Source: Globisporangium splendens
Taxonomy: Eukaryota > Oomycota > Peronosporomycetes > Pythiales > Pythiaceae
NCBI GenBank assembly: GCA_006386115.1
Contig: VFIW01000067.1
Coordinates: 62,001-126,000 of the forward strand
Direction of reading: 5' to 3'
Length of the DNA: 64,000 bases
The notes beneath the pieces were generated by a model. It made no database searches, was not told where the DNA came from, and saw only the letters and a program-made list of their open reading frames with translations. The position numbers and the translations under genes were made by a program. This document shows positions 21,656 to 31,956 of this stretch, piece by piece; position 1 is the stretch's first letter; the number at the start of each line of letters is the position of its first letter.

Positions 21656-23306
21656 TTGAGTGGGAGACTGACCGTAGCAAGGTCTGAGTTGCAGGTTGAA
21701 CCACAGGCGATGACGCAGTCACTCGCAAGAAACCCCAAGCAGAAAACAACAGCAACAAAGACGGCTGCCCTCACTTCCGAATCCGCCGCGCACGCAGCAA
21801 GCCCCCAAGCTCCCTCTCTCCCCACAGACACGATGGCCGAGTTCCGCCAAGAGCACGACACGATGGGCGTGGTCAACGTGCCTGTGCACGCGCTGTACAC
21901 GGCGCAGACGCAGCGCGCAGTCGACAACTTTCCCTTCGGCCACCCGTTCACGCCGCGTCTGATCACGGCCATGGCGCAGCTCAAGAAGGCGTGCGCGACG
22001 GCCAACCACGAGCTAGGGCTCCTGGATCCTGACATGAAGGACGCGATCCACGGTGCCGTGGATGCGATCGTCGGCGACTACGACAAGTACAAGGACCAGT
22101 TCCCGATCTCGATCTTCCAGACCGGCAGCGGCACGAGCACCAACATGAACCTGAACGAAGTGATCGCGACCTTGGCGACCAGGTAAGCATTTGTGCAGTA
22201 ATGACGAGGATGATCAGTGGCGTAATGGGGAGACTTATATGTGTGTTATGCGTGCTGTTTTGTGTAGAAAACTGGAGAAGAAGGTGCACCCGAACGATCA
22301 TGTGAATATGTCGCAATCGTCCAACGACGTGATGCCGACGACGATCAGCGTCGCCGCATACCTGGAGGCAAGCGAGAGTCTGCTGCCTGCCATGGAGCAC
22401 TTGGTGACGGTGATCAACAACAAGGCGAAGACCGTCGAGCGCGTGGTCATCACGGGTCGCACCCACTTGATGGATGCGATGCCCGTCACGCTCGCGCAGG
22501 AGCTCGGCGGGTGGTCGTCGCAGATCTCCAAGAACATTGCGCGCGTCAAGTCGGCCTTGGAGCGTGTGCGCTTGCTCGCGATCGGCGGCACTGCGGTCGG
22601 CACGGGCATCAACGCGCACCCGGAATTCGGCGCCAAGGTGTGCACCATCTTGTCCTCGCAATTGCACGCGCCGTTTGCGCAGAACGACAACCTCTTCGAG
22701 GCGCTGAGCGCGCCAGACTCGATTGTGGAACTCAGCGCGCAGCTCAAAGTGCTCGCTGTGAGTCTCATGAAAATCTCGAACGACTTGCGCTGGATGAACT
22801 CGGGTCCGATCGCGGGTCTGGGCGAGATCGTGCTGCCAGCGCTGCAGCCTGGCTCGAGCATCATGCCGGGCAAGATCAACCCTGTAATCCCCGAGTCCGT
22901 GACGATGGTGTGCGCGCAGGTGATGGGCAACGACGTCACGGCCACGGTCGCGGGCCAATCGGGATCGTTCCAGCTCAACGTCATGCTCCCAGTGCTCGCG
23001 AACAGCGTGCTGCAGTCGCTGCACCTGCTTTCGCACGCGTGCCGCCTGCTCGCAGATCAGGCGATCGGCGGGTTCACCGTGAACGAAGAGCGCGTGTCGG
23101 AGCTCGTGGGCAAGAACCCGATCCTCGTCACGGCGCTGAACCCGATCGTGGGCTACGAGATGGGTGCCAAGATCGCCAAGACCGCGTACAAGGAAGGCAA
23201 GAGCGTCAAGGAAGTGGCGATGCAGTTCACCGACCTGTCGGCCGAAGAGCTCGACAAGCACCTCGACCCGCTCAAGCTCACGTCCGGTGGCATCGCCGAC
23301 AAGTAG
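21656..23306 (+). CDS. Fumarate hydratase, class II
   Basis: Converts fumarate to malate in the citric-acid cycle. Two exons (21656-22182, 22268-23306) encode 521 residues. The catalytic core begins near residue 60. Motifs: FQTGSGTSTNMNLNEVI, VHPNDHVNMSQSSNDVMPT (catalytic His region), GRTHLMDAMPVTLAQE, and the superfamily signature GSSIMPGKINPV. The HLMDA segment argues for fumarase rather than aspartase. The first 55 residues are Ala/Ser/Thr/Lys-rich and could be a mitochondrial presequence; in-frame ATGs at 21656, 21710 and 21834 could yield mitochondrial and cytosolic forms, as in other eukaryotes. That dual targeting is inference. The minus-strand frame 21981-23261 is its shadow. Confidence 0.93.
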
Positions 23307-23636
23307 GTGAGAACAGGGTCATGAACCACGAAGTTGCGTTGCACATATTCATATAAACACACACACACACACACACACGAGTGCGAATAAAACAAAAGCC
23401 ACAAAGTCCATCATCTCATTTTTGACCAGCATCTCGAACTTAATGATTTGTACCACATTGAGCAAGCCACGAACTTAGTTGATGAAGTGCGATATTGGAT
23501 CCCGTACCTAAGAAATGACTCGTACTTAATGTGTCCCACATAAGCGCATTTAAAAGAGTACATACGGCACACCTTCATCATCCTTTTGCCGATTTTGGGC
23601 ACATTTGCAATAGGGAACAACGATACAAACAGCAAG
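23307..23636. other. Fumarase-TAF9 gap with CA microsatellite
   Basis: Contains a run of about ten CA units at 23357-23378 in the likely fumarase 3' region, then AT-rich DNA leading to TAF9. No other feature is visible. Confidence 0.6.
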
Positions 23637-24763
23637 ATGGCGAAGCCCGACGGTCTCTCCTCCTCCTCGTCGTCCTCCAAAGCCAAGAGCGCGTTGTCGT
23701 CGTCCTCTTTCTCGTCTGCTTCCAAGACGAATGGCGGCGCGTCCGTCTCCAGCAGCAGCGGCGGCGGCGGCGGCGTCAGCAGCGCCATGACTGGTTCCGA
23801 AGCCGCGCTCAAGCTCAAGAACCTCAAGGGTATCCACGAGGACGACGGCGGCGACGACGAGAGCGAGAGCGGTGTGCAGCTTCCCCTGGACGCGCAGGTG
23901 ATGACCTTCGTGCTCGAGTCCATGGGTGCCGAGAAGCACGACCCGCGCGTCGTCAGTCAGCTCCAGGAGTTTGTCCATCGTAAGTCGCAGAAGAGGATTC
24001 TACATGCTGGTTTGCTTCACTTGATAGCAATATTAACGCATTGTATTTGGCTTATGTGTTTGCAGGCTATGTGACAGAGATCCTGCTGGATGCGCAAGAG
24101 TACTCGCTGCATGCCGACAAGCAGGTCTGTTTAGTACCTTGTTTATTTGGCTGCATCCCCAAAGGAAAATGGATTTAATTGTGTTTTGTATGGACTTGCA
24201 ACCAGGCGCTGGATGCGGACGACATCCGTCTCGCGATTGCGTCGCGACTCAATCACCATTATGCGCAAGTGCCGTCGCGTGAGGTATACAAACACAACAT
24301 CCTCTTATAAATTGTTGTCATGTTCAACGACAAACCGAATGGGGCTGACATTTGTGATTTAACTATTGATAATGTGCAGCTGACGATGGAACTGGCCGAG
24401 AAGCGCAACAGCATCCCACTACCGCCGATCTCGAACGAGTACGGCGTGCGCCTTCCGCCGCTTCAGTACCAACTCGTGACCCAAGAGATCGATCGACAGG
24501 ACCAGGTACGTTTCTGTGTGTTTGTATTTATTGCTTCCATATGCTGGTGCTAATTGTTTTGTGTACGCTGAATCTTTTTGATGAAACAGACTTCGATCGG
24601 CGGCAGTGGCATGTTTGCACTGGAGAACTCCGACGACGCGCTCCTGGTCGGTGGTGCCATGTCGTCGTCGCGACCGCCGCTGCACCCGCAAGCCGGCAGC
24701 GAAGGATCGCGGAATAAACGAGTGGCACGACACCAGATCCCAGTTAATATTAATCAACGATGA
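23637..24763 (+). CDS. TAF9: TAF9 subunit of TFIID/SAGA
   Basis: Histone-fold subunit of the general transcription factor TFIID (and SAGA). Five exons (23637-23979, 24066-24124, 24206-24283, 24380-24505, 24590-24763) join in phase to 259 residues. Residues 85-170 match TAF9: VMTFVLESMGAEKHDPRVVS, LQEFVHRYVTEILLDAQEYS, ALDADDIRLAIASRL, then EKRNSIPLPPISNEYGVRLP. The N-terminal 70 residues are Ser/Gly/Lys-rich and unlike metazoan TAF9. An earlier in-frame ATG at 23586 would add residues that look non-coding, so I start at 23637. The stop overlaps an ATG (ATGA, 24760) that may open the next gene. Confidence 0.92.
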
Positions 24764-25126
24764 GCTCGCACCAGTCACGGTGGGAGGTTGCTCATGCGCT
24801 GGCCAACAGACACGCTCACGAGTCCAAATTGCTTTGCATCTGTCTGCTTGCTACCTTCACGGCTCTAGGTTGCTTTGTTGATGTGTTCTTGACTGGCACC
24901 TCGGAGTTCGGAGGACCCTCCTTGTGCGGCCAAAAAATGTGGCTGCCGATGAGCGTATCTACCATATCTTCCAACAGCCAGCCGCTGGGTAGCAGCCCAC
25001 AACACTCGCGATCAGTGAATGGAAACGGCATGTTGGTCTCCCAATTTAGACCCCATCGCACACATTTTTTGCAAAGAGCGGAGAGCCACCGCTTGTTAGA
25101 AAGTTGTGCATCTCAACATGTGGTAG
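24764..25126 (+). other. Coding-like DNA, probable 5' part of the IQ-motif gene
   Basis: Two stretches look coding: the frame from ATG 24760, and from about 24898 a frame reading RRTLLVRPKNVAADERIYHI then FQQPAA before a GTAGCA donor. They agree in phase if a 38-nt intron is allowed. No link to 25127 keeps the frame, so no model is given. Confidence 0.35.
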
Positions 25127-27236
25127 TTCGATCCACCTCGCCCTCCAAAGGTACGCAACGATCAAGTCTCTGATGCTCGTCGCCAGTGCTGCATCACGTC
25201 GGAGAGAGATCCCATCCACTGTCTACGCCATCGTCCTGCAATTCTTCTGCTGAAGCATCCAGTCGGTAATTCATCTCCATTTGCACTGTGCCTTCAGCTG
25301 GACATTCAAAAAGCTCGCGATTCGCAGCGCAATGATTGTTAATACCAGCACCTTGTAAGGCTCCACCTGAGCTGGTGAGTGTGTACTTCGTCTGTCCCAC
25401 CAGGATATGTGCACTTCAGCCTCACGGCCGCAGCTTTTGCTGTATTACACTTGACATCAAGCTGCAAACACTACCTGAAAGCTCGTTCTTTGTGGACACC
25501 CTCGTATTTTTACTTCGTGCGAGTATGCTTTGATGCAGGTGAAAATTCGGACCGACTGCACCAACTTCCGGTCCGGCAAACGAAAACTCCCCACAGCACC
25601 GCAAATATTGGTGGAACAGAGGAAGTATTCTTCTAACACAATCATCAGCGTTCAAGGCATGGCGCTAGCCACATCACTCGAGTCCAGACTGATCGGCAGC
25701 GGTGCGATGTCTTCCAACTCTATTTGTGCTGCTGTTTGCAGTTTATTTTCAGGTTTGTCCTTGACCGGGGATTTGCTCTGAACGGCATTGTTTCGTGGTC
25801 AATTGTCAAGGGGCAAGTTACGACGCAGACACGAAGGACATGCCGCTGTCGCTCTCTTCCTCGATGACGTCGCTTCTTCAAGTGGAGCTGGCGTCTCTCA
25901 ACACAGATACTGTGCTGGTACGAGCAGGGACTTAGCCCACAGATGTACACAAACGTTGGTGGCTGACTGTGATGGTTTTAACGCGAGATGCTTCGCCATG
26001 ATGTCACAGCAATACTCGGACAAATAGTGCAACTCCAGCCACCCCGTGCCATCTCCACGGTAACTAGTCGTGCTGCTTGCTTCGTGATCAAACTAAATGC
26101 AAACAGTAAATGCAGTTTAACATTTTCTGCAGGAAAAACTGCAGATGCTGTTTGTGCTCTCCCAGAAGTTGCTCCGGTAAGAGAACCTTCCGTCTTAAAC
26201 TTCAAAACCTCTGCTCTGATACTGATTTCACACATTTGCCATGCGCAGGTGGTTCGTGGATGAGCGATCCAAGCTTCAGAGTGTGAACACAAGTACGTCA
26301 CGACCTGCTGTTGTTGTTCTATCGTGCCATGAGTTTTTCCAATGCACGGTGGTGTTACCAAGAACTCGAGGAGGAGCTACTGGAAATCCTGGAAGCGTCG
26401 AAGTCTTGCTCCGTGGCGCGACTCGATGCTACTGCGCAAATGTATGTTTTGAGAGGCGTATTGCAAATTAAGGTGATTGGAGCCGTACAATTTCATGCTC
26501 GCACTGATGAAGCCATGCTTTCGATAGATCCCACTCTGAGCAGGACAGCGATCCACTGCTACAAGAATGTGCGCAACCGCTCCGTGATTCTGAGATAGTG
26601 AGTGACGAGACCAAACCTCCTGAACCTGAAAAATCTGCTGCAAGTCCACAAATTCCTCATGTGTCTCCACCAGCAAACACGCCAATCGAAGTCTCAAGCT
26701 TCGAGCAAGAACTCGAGAGTACCCAGTCTCCAACTGAGGTGACGTCACCGCATATTGATGAAGAGCCACAACCGCCTCCTGAACTAGACATTCCAAAGCC
26801 TCTCGAGTCATCCCCTCAAGTCTGTGAGAATACAGCCGCGCCTGCTCCTGTATGGCAGATTTTCCCGAAGACAAAGATCAATTGTACATTTCCGTGAGCG
26901 AGTCATCCGAGTCGAACCATAAACGAGTACGGCAGAAAGAAAAGGTCGACAGCGATGCCATTGCAGTGCCAGCGATCCAATTGCCTGTGTACGTTCCACC
27001 GGTGTTGGCGAAAAGACCAGCTCTCGAAGTGTACCATGAAGTCCACATCTCGACCATTCGTCTGCAGAAGTTTGTCCGCGGGTACTTGGTACGTGTGTTT
27101 CGACTCGCCTCTCGAGGATCTCTGGCTGGTTGACCATATGATGCCCATACTAATCGCCTTTGTGTTGCGTTGCTGTTGCTTGTTTTAGACGCGACGGAGG
27201 TTTTATCGAATGCTTGAAGAACTGGTACTCAAGTAG
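25127..27236 (+). CDS. Many-exon IQ-motif protein, 5' end unresolved
   Basis: Family not recognised. Eleven exons with mutually consistent phases were found: 25127-25265, 25349-25374, 25539-25752, 25811-25917, 25988-26059, 26133-26176, 26249-26292, 26363-26441, 26528-26718, 26859-27088 and 27189-27236, about 397 residues. The middle is helical (VLMLRHDVTAILGQIVQLQP; LFVLSQKLLRWFVDERSKLQ; EEELLEILEASKS). An acidic, Pro-rich stretch follows. The C-terminus holds an IQ calmodulin-binding motif spanning the last junction (TIRLQKFVRGYL then TRRRFYRMLEELVLK). The start is open: coding-like sequence reaches back to ATG 24760 (MSSHQSRWEVAHALANRHAH), but linking it needs a 38-nt intron and a frame change near 25150. 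The 26719-26858 intron is itself open in one frame and could be coding. Confidence 0.55.
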
Positions 27237-27578
27237 TCAGGTTTAAGAGCTACAAGAATCGCCTTGGGGTGACAGTGTCGCTTAGCTGACCAAGGACACG
27301 TTTTTGCTGATCGCAAAGGTTTACCAAAGTTTTCAACTCGAGTGTTTTTGGATCAATGATTTTACAGACAACCCGAATCACAGTTAAGCCAAGACGTGGA
27401 CAATGAGGAGGAGCTTGGATGTGAGTGGTTTGCCACACGTGTCCTCTCACAGATGTGTTTCTCGATTTCGACGAGGAGGCACTCGAGCGTGAAAGCATGA
27501 ATACCAAGTGCCATTGCAAGGTATCGGCATGTTCAATGCAGTTCTTGTCCTCCAACTTACCCGATCCTGTTTGCATGA

Positions 27579-27818
27579 GCCGTGCGTGGTACTGCACTCA
27601 CAGATCCTTGCTTCACGATAAAACTACCACAGAAAGAGCGACTTTTGTTCTGGGATTTGAGGTTTTCGTTTCGCTTCATGATGGAAATGCAAAAGCTCTC
27701 TCGGATCAAATCAACAATGCATGCCCACAAAGAACACTATTCTTGTTATTTAGCAGTGCGGAGAAAGGCTGCAGACTTCCCAGTGCTCAACCACACCCAA
27801 AACGAAAACGAAGTTTGA
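27579..27818 (+). CDS. Probable terminal exon of an unidentified gene
   Basis: A stop-free frame of coding character (DPCFTIKLPQKERLLFWDLR; FMMEMQKLSRIKSTMHAHKE; then LAVRRKAADFPVLN) ends at a TGA at 27818. No ATG opens it, so it should be a spliced exon; it could extend the IQ-motif gene if that gene skips its stop at 27236. The interval 27237-27578 holds other short coding-like pieces (e.g. FLDFDEEALERESMNTK near 27460). The 3' end overlaps the convergent gene at 27787 by 32 bp. Confidence 0.35.
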   Translation, partial: AVRGTALTDPCFTIKLPQKERLLFWDLRFSFRFMMEMQKLSRIKSTMHAHKEHYSCYLAVRRKAADFPVLNHTQNENEV

Positions 27819-28521
27819 GGTTTTCTGCCACGAACTCCGAGTCGAGCGCAAGGTTTCCCTCAGTGGTGCTGTAGAGACAGCGAAAGAGCATCGCACAGTG
27901 GTCGCGCAGGATCTGCAATACGTCCGCGGTGAGGGGCTTGAGACAGTAGTGCTCGTCAAAGGCATGACGGATATGATTGGCGAGAAAGTCGGGGTGACCG
28001 CCATCACACAAATCGCAGAGAACCTCCATTTCCCATGTCGCACCTCGCTCATAATACTTGGAGAGGATCATCGGTGGGTACTTTTCTGGGTCCATCAACA
28101 GCAAGTTCAATTGGAGATAGCCGTTGAGAATACTCCAGTAGTCTCCCATCCAGCCACCGATAGATCTCGGACGATGATCCCACTCGTCCCATTTCGCCAC
28201 GTCGAACTCTGCTTTCTCTTCGTCAGTCGACTTGTCCGTGGCAGCGAACTCCTTGATTGCGTCTGTGAGGCACCGCGCAAAGTGGCGGATGATCTTCATG
28301 TACTTTTCTTCGCATTGGTTGCGATGGTTTCCCTTTGTCTGCTTGTTCAAATGGTCGAAGACCTCACAGAGAGAGACCCACGGCAGTCGGTGAGCGAGGT
28401 GGGTGGCCATGCTTGGGAAACGGGGGACCTGACTGGGACTGAGCGATTTCCAGAGTGAGATTGGCGATCGTTTTGTTTCCCTCAGCATAAGAAACATGGG
28501 GAAAGGAAATCCTTTCTCCAT
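27787..28521 (-). CDS. Intact member of a dispersed family of unknown function
   Basis: Single open frame of 244 residues from ATG 28521; ATG 28410 (MATHLAHRLPWVSLCEVFDH) is an equally good start, since similarity with the broken copies begins there. I do not recognise the family. Features: a helical, Lys-rich first third (NQCEEKYMKIIRHFARCL), the block EFDVAKWDEWDH, then GGWMGDYWSILNGYLQLNLL and a Cys/His-bearing segment (MEVLCDLCDGGHPDFLANHI). No signal peptide or membrane helix is evident. Two decayed copies lie at 12399-12515 and 12754-13225, so the family has moved within the genome; no transposase or terminal repeats were seen beside any copy. Confidence 0.6.
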   Translation of the reverse strand: MEKGFPFPMFLMLRETKRSPISLWKSLSPSQVPRFPSMATHLAHRLPWVSLCEVFDHLNKQTKGNHRNQCEEKYMKIIRHFARCLTDAIKEFAATDKSTDEEKAEFDVAKWDEWDHRPRSIGGWMGDYWSILNGYLQLNLLLMDPEKYPPMILSKYYERGATWEMEVLCDLCDGGHPDFLANHIRHAFDEHYCLKPLTADVLQILRDHCAMLFRCLYSTTEGNLALDSEFVAENLKLRFRFGCG

Positions 28522-28774
28522 TTTCGCTCCTTTTTTCTTTTGGGATGGGAAGCAGGAATGACGTGAGTGATGGTGGAGCTCATTCAAGCTGAGGGTGTGT
28601 GAATGATGGTGCGCTGGAGTTGATGAGCAGATGCAATTCCACAACAGCCATCAAAGTCGCAATGCATCAGCTTCGCTATCGCAAGATTGTTGTTTTACAA
28701 GCTAGTGATTGCAGGCACGTGGTTGATGGAAGCGAGGGGGAATCCTCGTGTCGTTTGTGTGCACAGTAGCATGC

Positions 28775-29329
28775 TCAAGGTGTTGCACTTGCACTCGGAC
28801 ACGGAATCGGGTGGGAAGTCACCAGCGGACAGTAGAATCCTTTCGGGCACTTCCCACTGCACTCGGACGATGTCAACCCGAAACGCTCACCATAGCACTC
28901 TTCAGCACATGCGTATCGGACACCCAGTTCGCAGAAGTGACCTGTTTCGCACATTCGCTGGGAGGCTGCAGTGTTTGGTCGACACTTGTGGCTCAGATCG
29001 AGTGGATATTTGACAGTATAGTATCCTTCCGTGACTCGTTTCCGCATGGCGCTCCCTCGAGGATAGTAGTAGATCGAGCGGCCACAGGCGTTCTGAGTCG
29101 AAGATGTCGATCCTTTGGGACAAAAGTGCCCACCTGCGCAATCTCCCGAGCATCGAGGTGAGGTCAAACCGGGACGTCCGCCAGGACAAAGCGTGCACTT
29201 CACGCCATCAAAGTACGTCCCTGGGTTGCACGTGAGCGCGTGAATCGTGCCACAAAGTTCGCCAGCACAAGCGAGGAGAAGAACACTGAGAGCTACAATC
29301 CGAGTCACTGCTTCGCTCTGGTGCGTCAA
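28775..29329 (-). CDS. Cys-rich, apparently secreted fragment (GCC2/GCC3-like)
   Basis: About 180 residues in one open frame. The N-terminal part is hydrophobic (IVALSVLLLACAGELCG) and resembles a signal peptide. Then come Cys/Gly modules of the type CxPGxYxxGxxCxxCPGG: CNPGTYFDGVKCTLCPGG, CAGGHFCPKGSTSS, CETGHFCELGVRYAC, CPKGFYCPLVTSH. Such modules occur in extracellular ephrin-receptor-like proteins. No ATG opens the frame (it begins from a TTG after a stop), and it ends abruptly in a low-complexity tail. Either an upstream exon is missed or this is a truncated gene. A GTGCAA donor near 28790 could splice onward, but I found no continuing Cys-rich exon before 28521. Confidence 0.45.
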   Translation of the reverse strand: MTHQSEAVTRIVALSVLLLACAGELCGTIHALTCNPGTYFDGVKCTLCPGGRPGLTSPRCSGDCAGGHFCPKGSTSSTQNACGRSIYYYPRGSAMRKRVTEGYYTVKYPLDLSHKCRPNTAASQRMCETGHFCELGVRYACAEECYGERFGLTSSECSGKCPKGFYCPLVTSHPIPCPSASATP

Positions 29330-29450
29330 TGCGAACGAGCGTCCCGTTCAGGAGAGTGAAGTGCGGCAGCGATATTTCTGGAAACTGTTGCATGTCGAAG
29401 GGTTGCATGATGCTCTTTTGCGGCGCCAACTCCTCACAACCTCGGTGCGA

Positions 29451-30755
29451 ATGAAGGCACGGAGGAGCAGAAATGCCAGCCAAAACGAAGACCACATGCA
29501 GGGCAGCGCCATGGTGGATCAATCGATGGTTACGATCCGAAATGAAGCGCTCAGTCTTCTCAAACTGAAAATGCGACACAATAAAGCGAGAAAGCAACCG
29601 CGCAGCCAGCAACAAATGAGCGACGAGGAGATCCACATTGGTCAGCCCGAAACAGAGGAAAGTTAGCAAGTCGACAGCAAAGCAAAGCGTGTGCCAGCCA
29701 TTGAAGGCAACTCAGAGGTGAACTACGCGATCGAGCGTTTACAGTCAAGACTTGGCGATCCTCCTCTCGTTGGCGAAAGGGTTCAAGCATCACAGTCCAT
29801 CCCTCAGGTAACCAATTTGAAGCTTGGAAAGCGTAGGATCGAGTTCAACTGTGCCCAACGAAGCTCGAATCAGAGAGACAAAGAAGAGGAACTCACGATA
29901 GCGCAGTTGTTGCAGAAAACGGTGGTCTTTGAAGCTGCGTCCACACGAAAATGCAACGAAAGGGATGAAGGTATTGCGAGAGATGCGCCAATTCTTGCCG
30001 CAGCCAGTGCTGACGCATTGCAGACGCAGATAATGCGTGATGCCATGAACGGCGCCGAATTTGGACCAAGATGCAAAGCAGCGAAGCAGAATCTGAAGAA
30101 ACGGGTTGTGAAATGGAGCTGCCGGACGTGCAAGCGAGAGTGCATTCCGATCCGCAAAGAGAGTCGATGTTTGTGGTATGTTGTTGTTTCTTGATCTGTT
30201 CCCTGCGCAAGCAATGGCCAACTTACTTTGTTCATCCGCCCATGTCAGTGGCCATCGATACAAAGAGCATCCATCCACATCCATGGATCCTCGTGTGAAG
30301 AACAAGACCGATTTTCGCAAGTTTGCATGCACATCGGCGAAATGCGCATGCGCATCGTTTTTCTACGTGGTCACAGAAGGCGCGTGGATTTTACGCTGTC
30401 GTTGCAAGCACAAACATATTGATCATGACTCAAGCAGCAAGCCGTTCCACTGCAAGAAACCGAAATGCAGTTGCTCTGGATTCGACAGGTATGGAATCAA
30501 CGATCGAATCAATTACTACTTCAATGGATCGCGGGTGAGCTAACTTGGGACTTGTTTATCTATTGGACGTTCGTGTTTTGTGCTTGACCGTTTAGTCCAT
30601 GGATCTGTAATTGTGACCATCCATGGACAGACCACGAGCAGGAGATTGTCGAAAAGGAGTTCCGGTCGCTTCAGCTTTTGCAAGAGCAATGCGAGATTGA
30701 GGAGCTCAACGTCGTCCACCGAATCGATCTTTTCGCGGAGCCCCTCAGAGTTTAA
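29451..30755 (+). CDS. FAM221-like Cys-rich protein with an in-frame TAG
   Basis: The C-terminal two thirds match FAM221A/B, small Cys/His-rich proteins linked to cilia and sperm. Supported exons end at 30175, then 30249-30488 and 30596-30755, all in phase. Conserved parts: KWSCRTCKRECIPI, then CLCGHRYKEHP across the first junction, ILRCRCKHKHIDHD, CKKPKCSCSGFDSPWICNCD and HPWTDHEQEIVEKEFRSLQL. Upstream, one frame runs from ATG 29451 but meets TAG at 29664-29666, then stays open. The two halves read alike in composition, so the TAG is a nonsense change, a sequence error, or part of a 30-nt in-phase intron (29641-29670, GTCAGC...GCAAG). The next in-frame ATG is near 30033, still ahead of the Cys domain. 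Confidence 0.65.
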
Positions 30756-31956
30756 TTACCAGCAGCAGAAAGCGAGAGCAACAGGTGAGTAATCTGCTGC
30801 TGGTGGATGCGATATATCAGCGACAATCAATGTGAATCAAGAAAAAGTTGAGCAGCGGATAATCAAGTAGATTTGCACAACCTCAACACTGTCAAAAGTA
30901 ACAACTCGAGTGGATTCTTTCGAGGTGCGAGTCGAAAAAAAACGCAAGTGGCATGCACGTGTGACTTCGGAAAAAGACGAGCGAGTTGATCCAGAAAGTA
31001 TCCTTTACGCATGCGCCACACCGAAGACAGCAGAGGATTTCAAAGAGGATCGAGAGCCAACCAAACCTGATGACACGCACCCAACCAGCAGGTGATGCTG
31101 CCCCAAGCAACGAGTGGATCCACTAGTCCAAGTGTGCAGCAGATCGTCTGAGCCACTGGCATACAATAAAGGATCCGCAGACGGGAAGTGCCGCAAGGCA
31201 GTTCAAGAATGCAAACGAAGAGCTCGTCAAGTAGTCAGACAGAAAGGGATGGGAGATGCGTTGTCAGTCCTGTTTCTGCACTTGATGTCAAATGGCACTG
31301 TCCACCAGCGGATCCGCTTATAGTGCCAGTGCAGGTTTAGGGCAGCAATTTTTTGGCTCGAAAAACTGTATGGTGGCAGTCCTCTATAGAGGGGAGGCGG
31401 ATCCACAATGTTGAAGAGAGTCCTCTGTATAGAGGCTTCAAGGTGTGCAGAGAGAATCAAGGGTGGACTGTTGTGCAACGAGGTGTAGGGGAGGTGGATC
31501 CACTATGAGCAAAAGGCAGTGGACGGTCGTGTGGAGGATGATGCGCCGTCCCCTACTGGACATCTTGATGGACTGACTGCAACGCGTGACTCACAAAGCC
31601 GGTTACCTAACAGATCGCCGTGTATGCACACGCGACTGCCCATGGAACTGGACGCTGCCCTTAAGGCTTTGAGCGCCGCTCACACGCGCATTTGCTGCCG
31701 CACTGCGCCAACACAAAGCCACGCAGAACGCTTCGTGTATTGTCTTGACAGCTATTTATTCTCCGCATTCCTTCCACGTGCCTCCATTGTCAGCAGGCAG
31801 GCGACGGATTTAGACCAATCACTCTTCCGTCTATTCGCGTCGAATCTCAGCCGCACGTCTCAAGCCGAACAAAGGATCCCTTTGCAGCAGCCACAAGCAC
31901 ACTCGTTCCGTCAGGCATTCAGCAATCTTCAGAGCGAGCACCTTCACAACAAACAG
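30756..31956. other. 1.2-kb gap with small open frames and palindromes
   Basis: Open frames at 30910-31095 and 31114-31323 lack ATG starts in context and family features, though the first (EVRVEKKRKWHARVTSEKDE) has coding character. GGATCCAC or its core recurs near 31116, 31311, 31398 and 31494. Around 31380-31435 lie the 12-bp palindrome CCTCTATAGAGG and the near-copy CCTCTGTATAGAGG. The frame ahead of the PX-ankyrin start is open back to 31519 but unlike the paralogue. Confidence 0.4.

Noticed and set aside
21981..23261. 426-codon minus-strand open frame
   Set aside because: Antisense shadow of the fumarase gene; composition is Arg/His-rich and no family is visible.
24760..24763. ATGA overlap of the TAF9 stop with a start codon as evidence of translational coupling
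   Set aside because: Translational coupling of this kind is not expected in a nuclear eukaryotic gene; the overlap can arise by chance.
26719..26858. Coding status of the Pro/acidic stretch in the IQ gene
   Set aside because: It is open in frame but leads to a stop and loses the IQ exons; treating it as an intron keeps the frame. Left as an alternative only.
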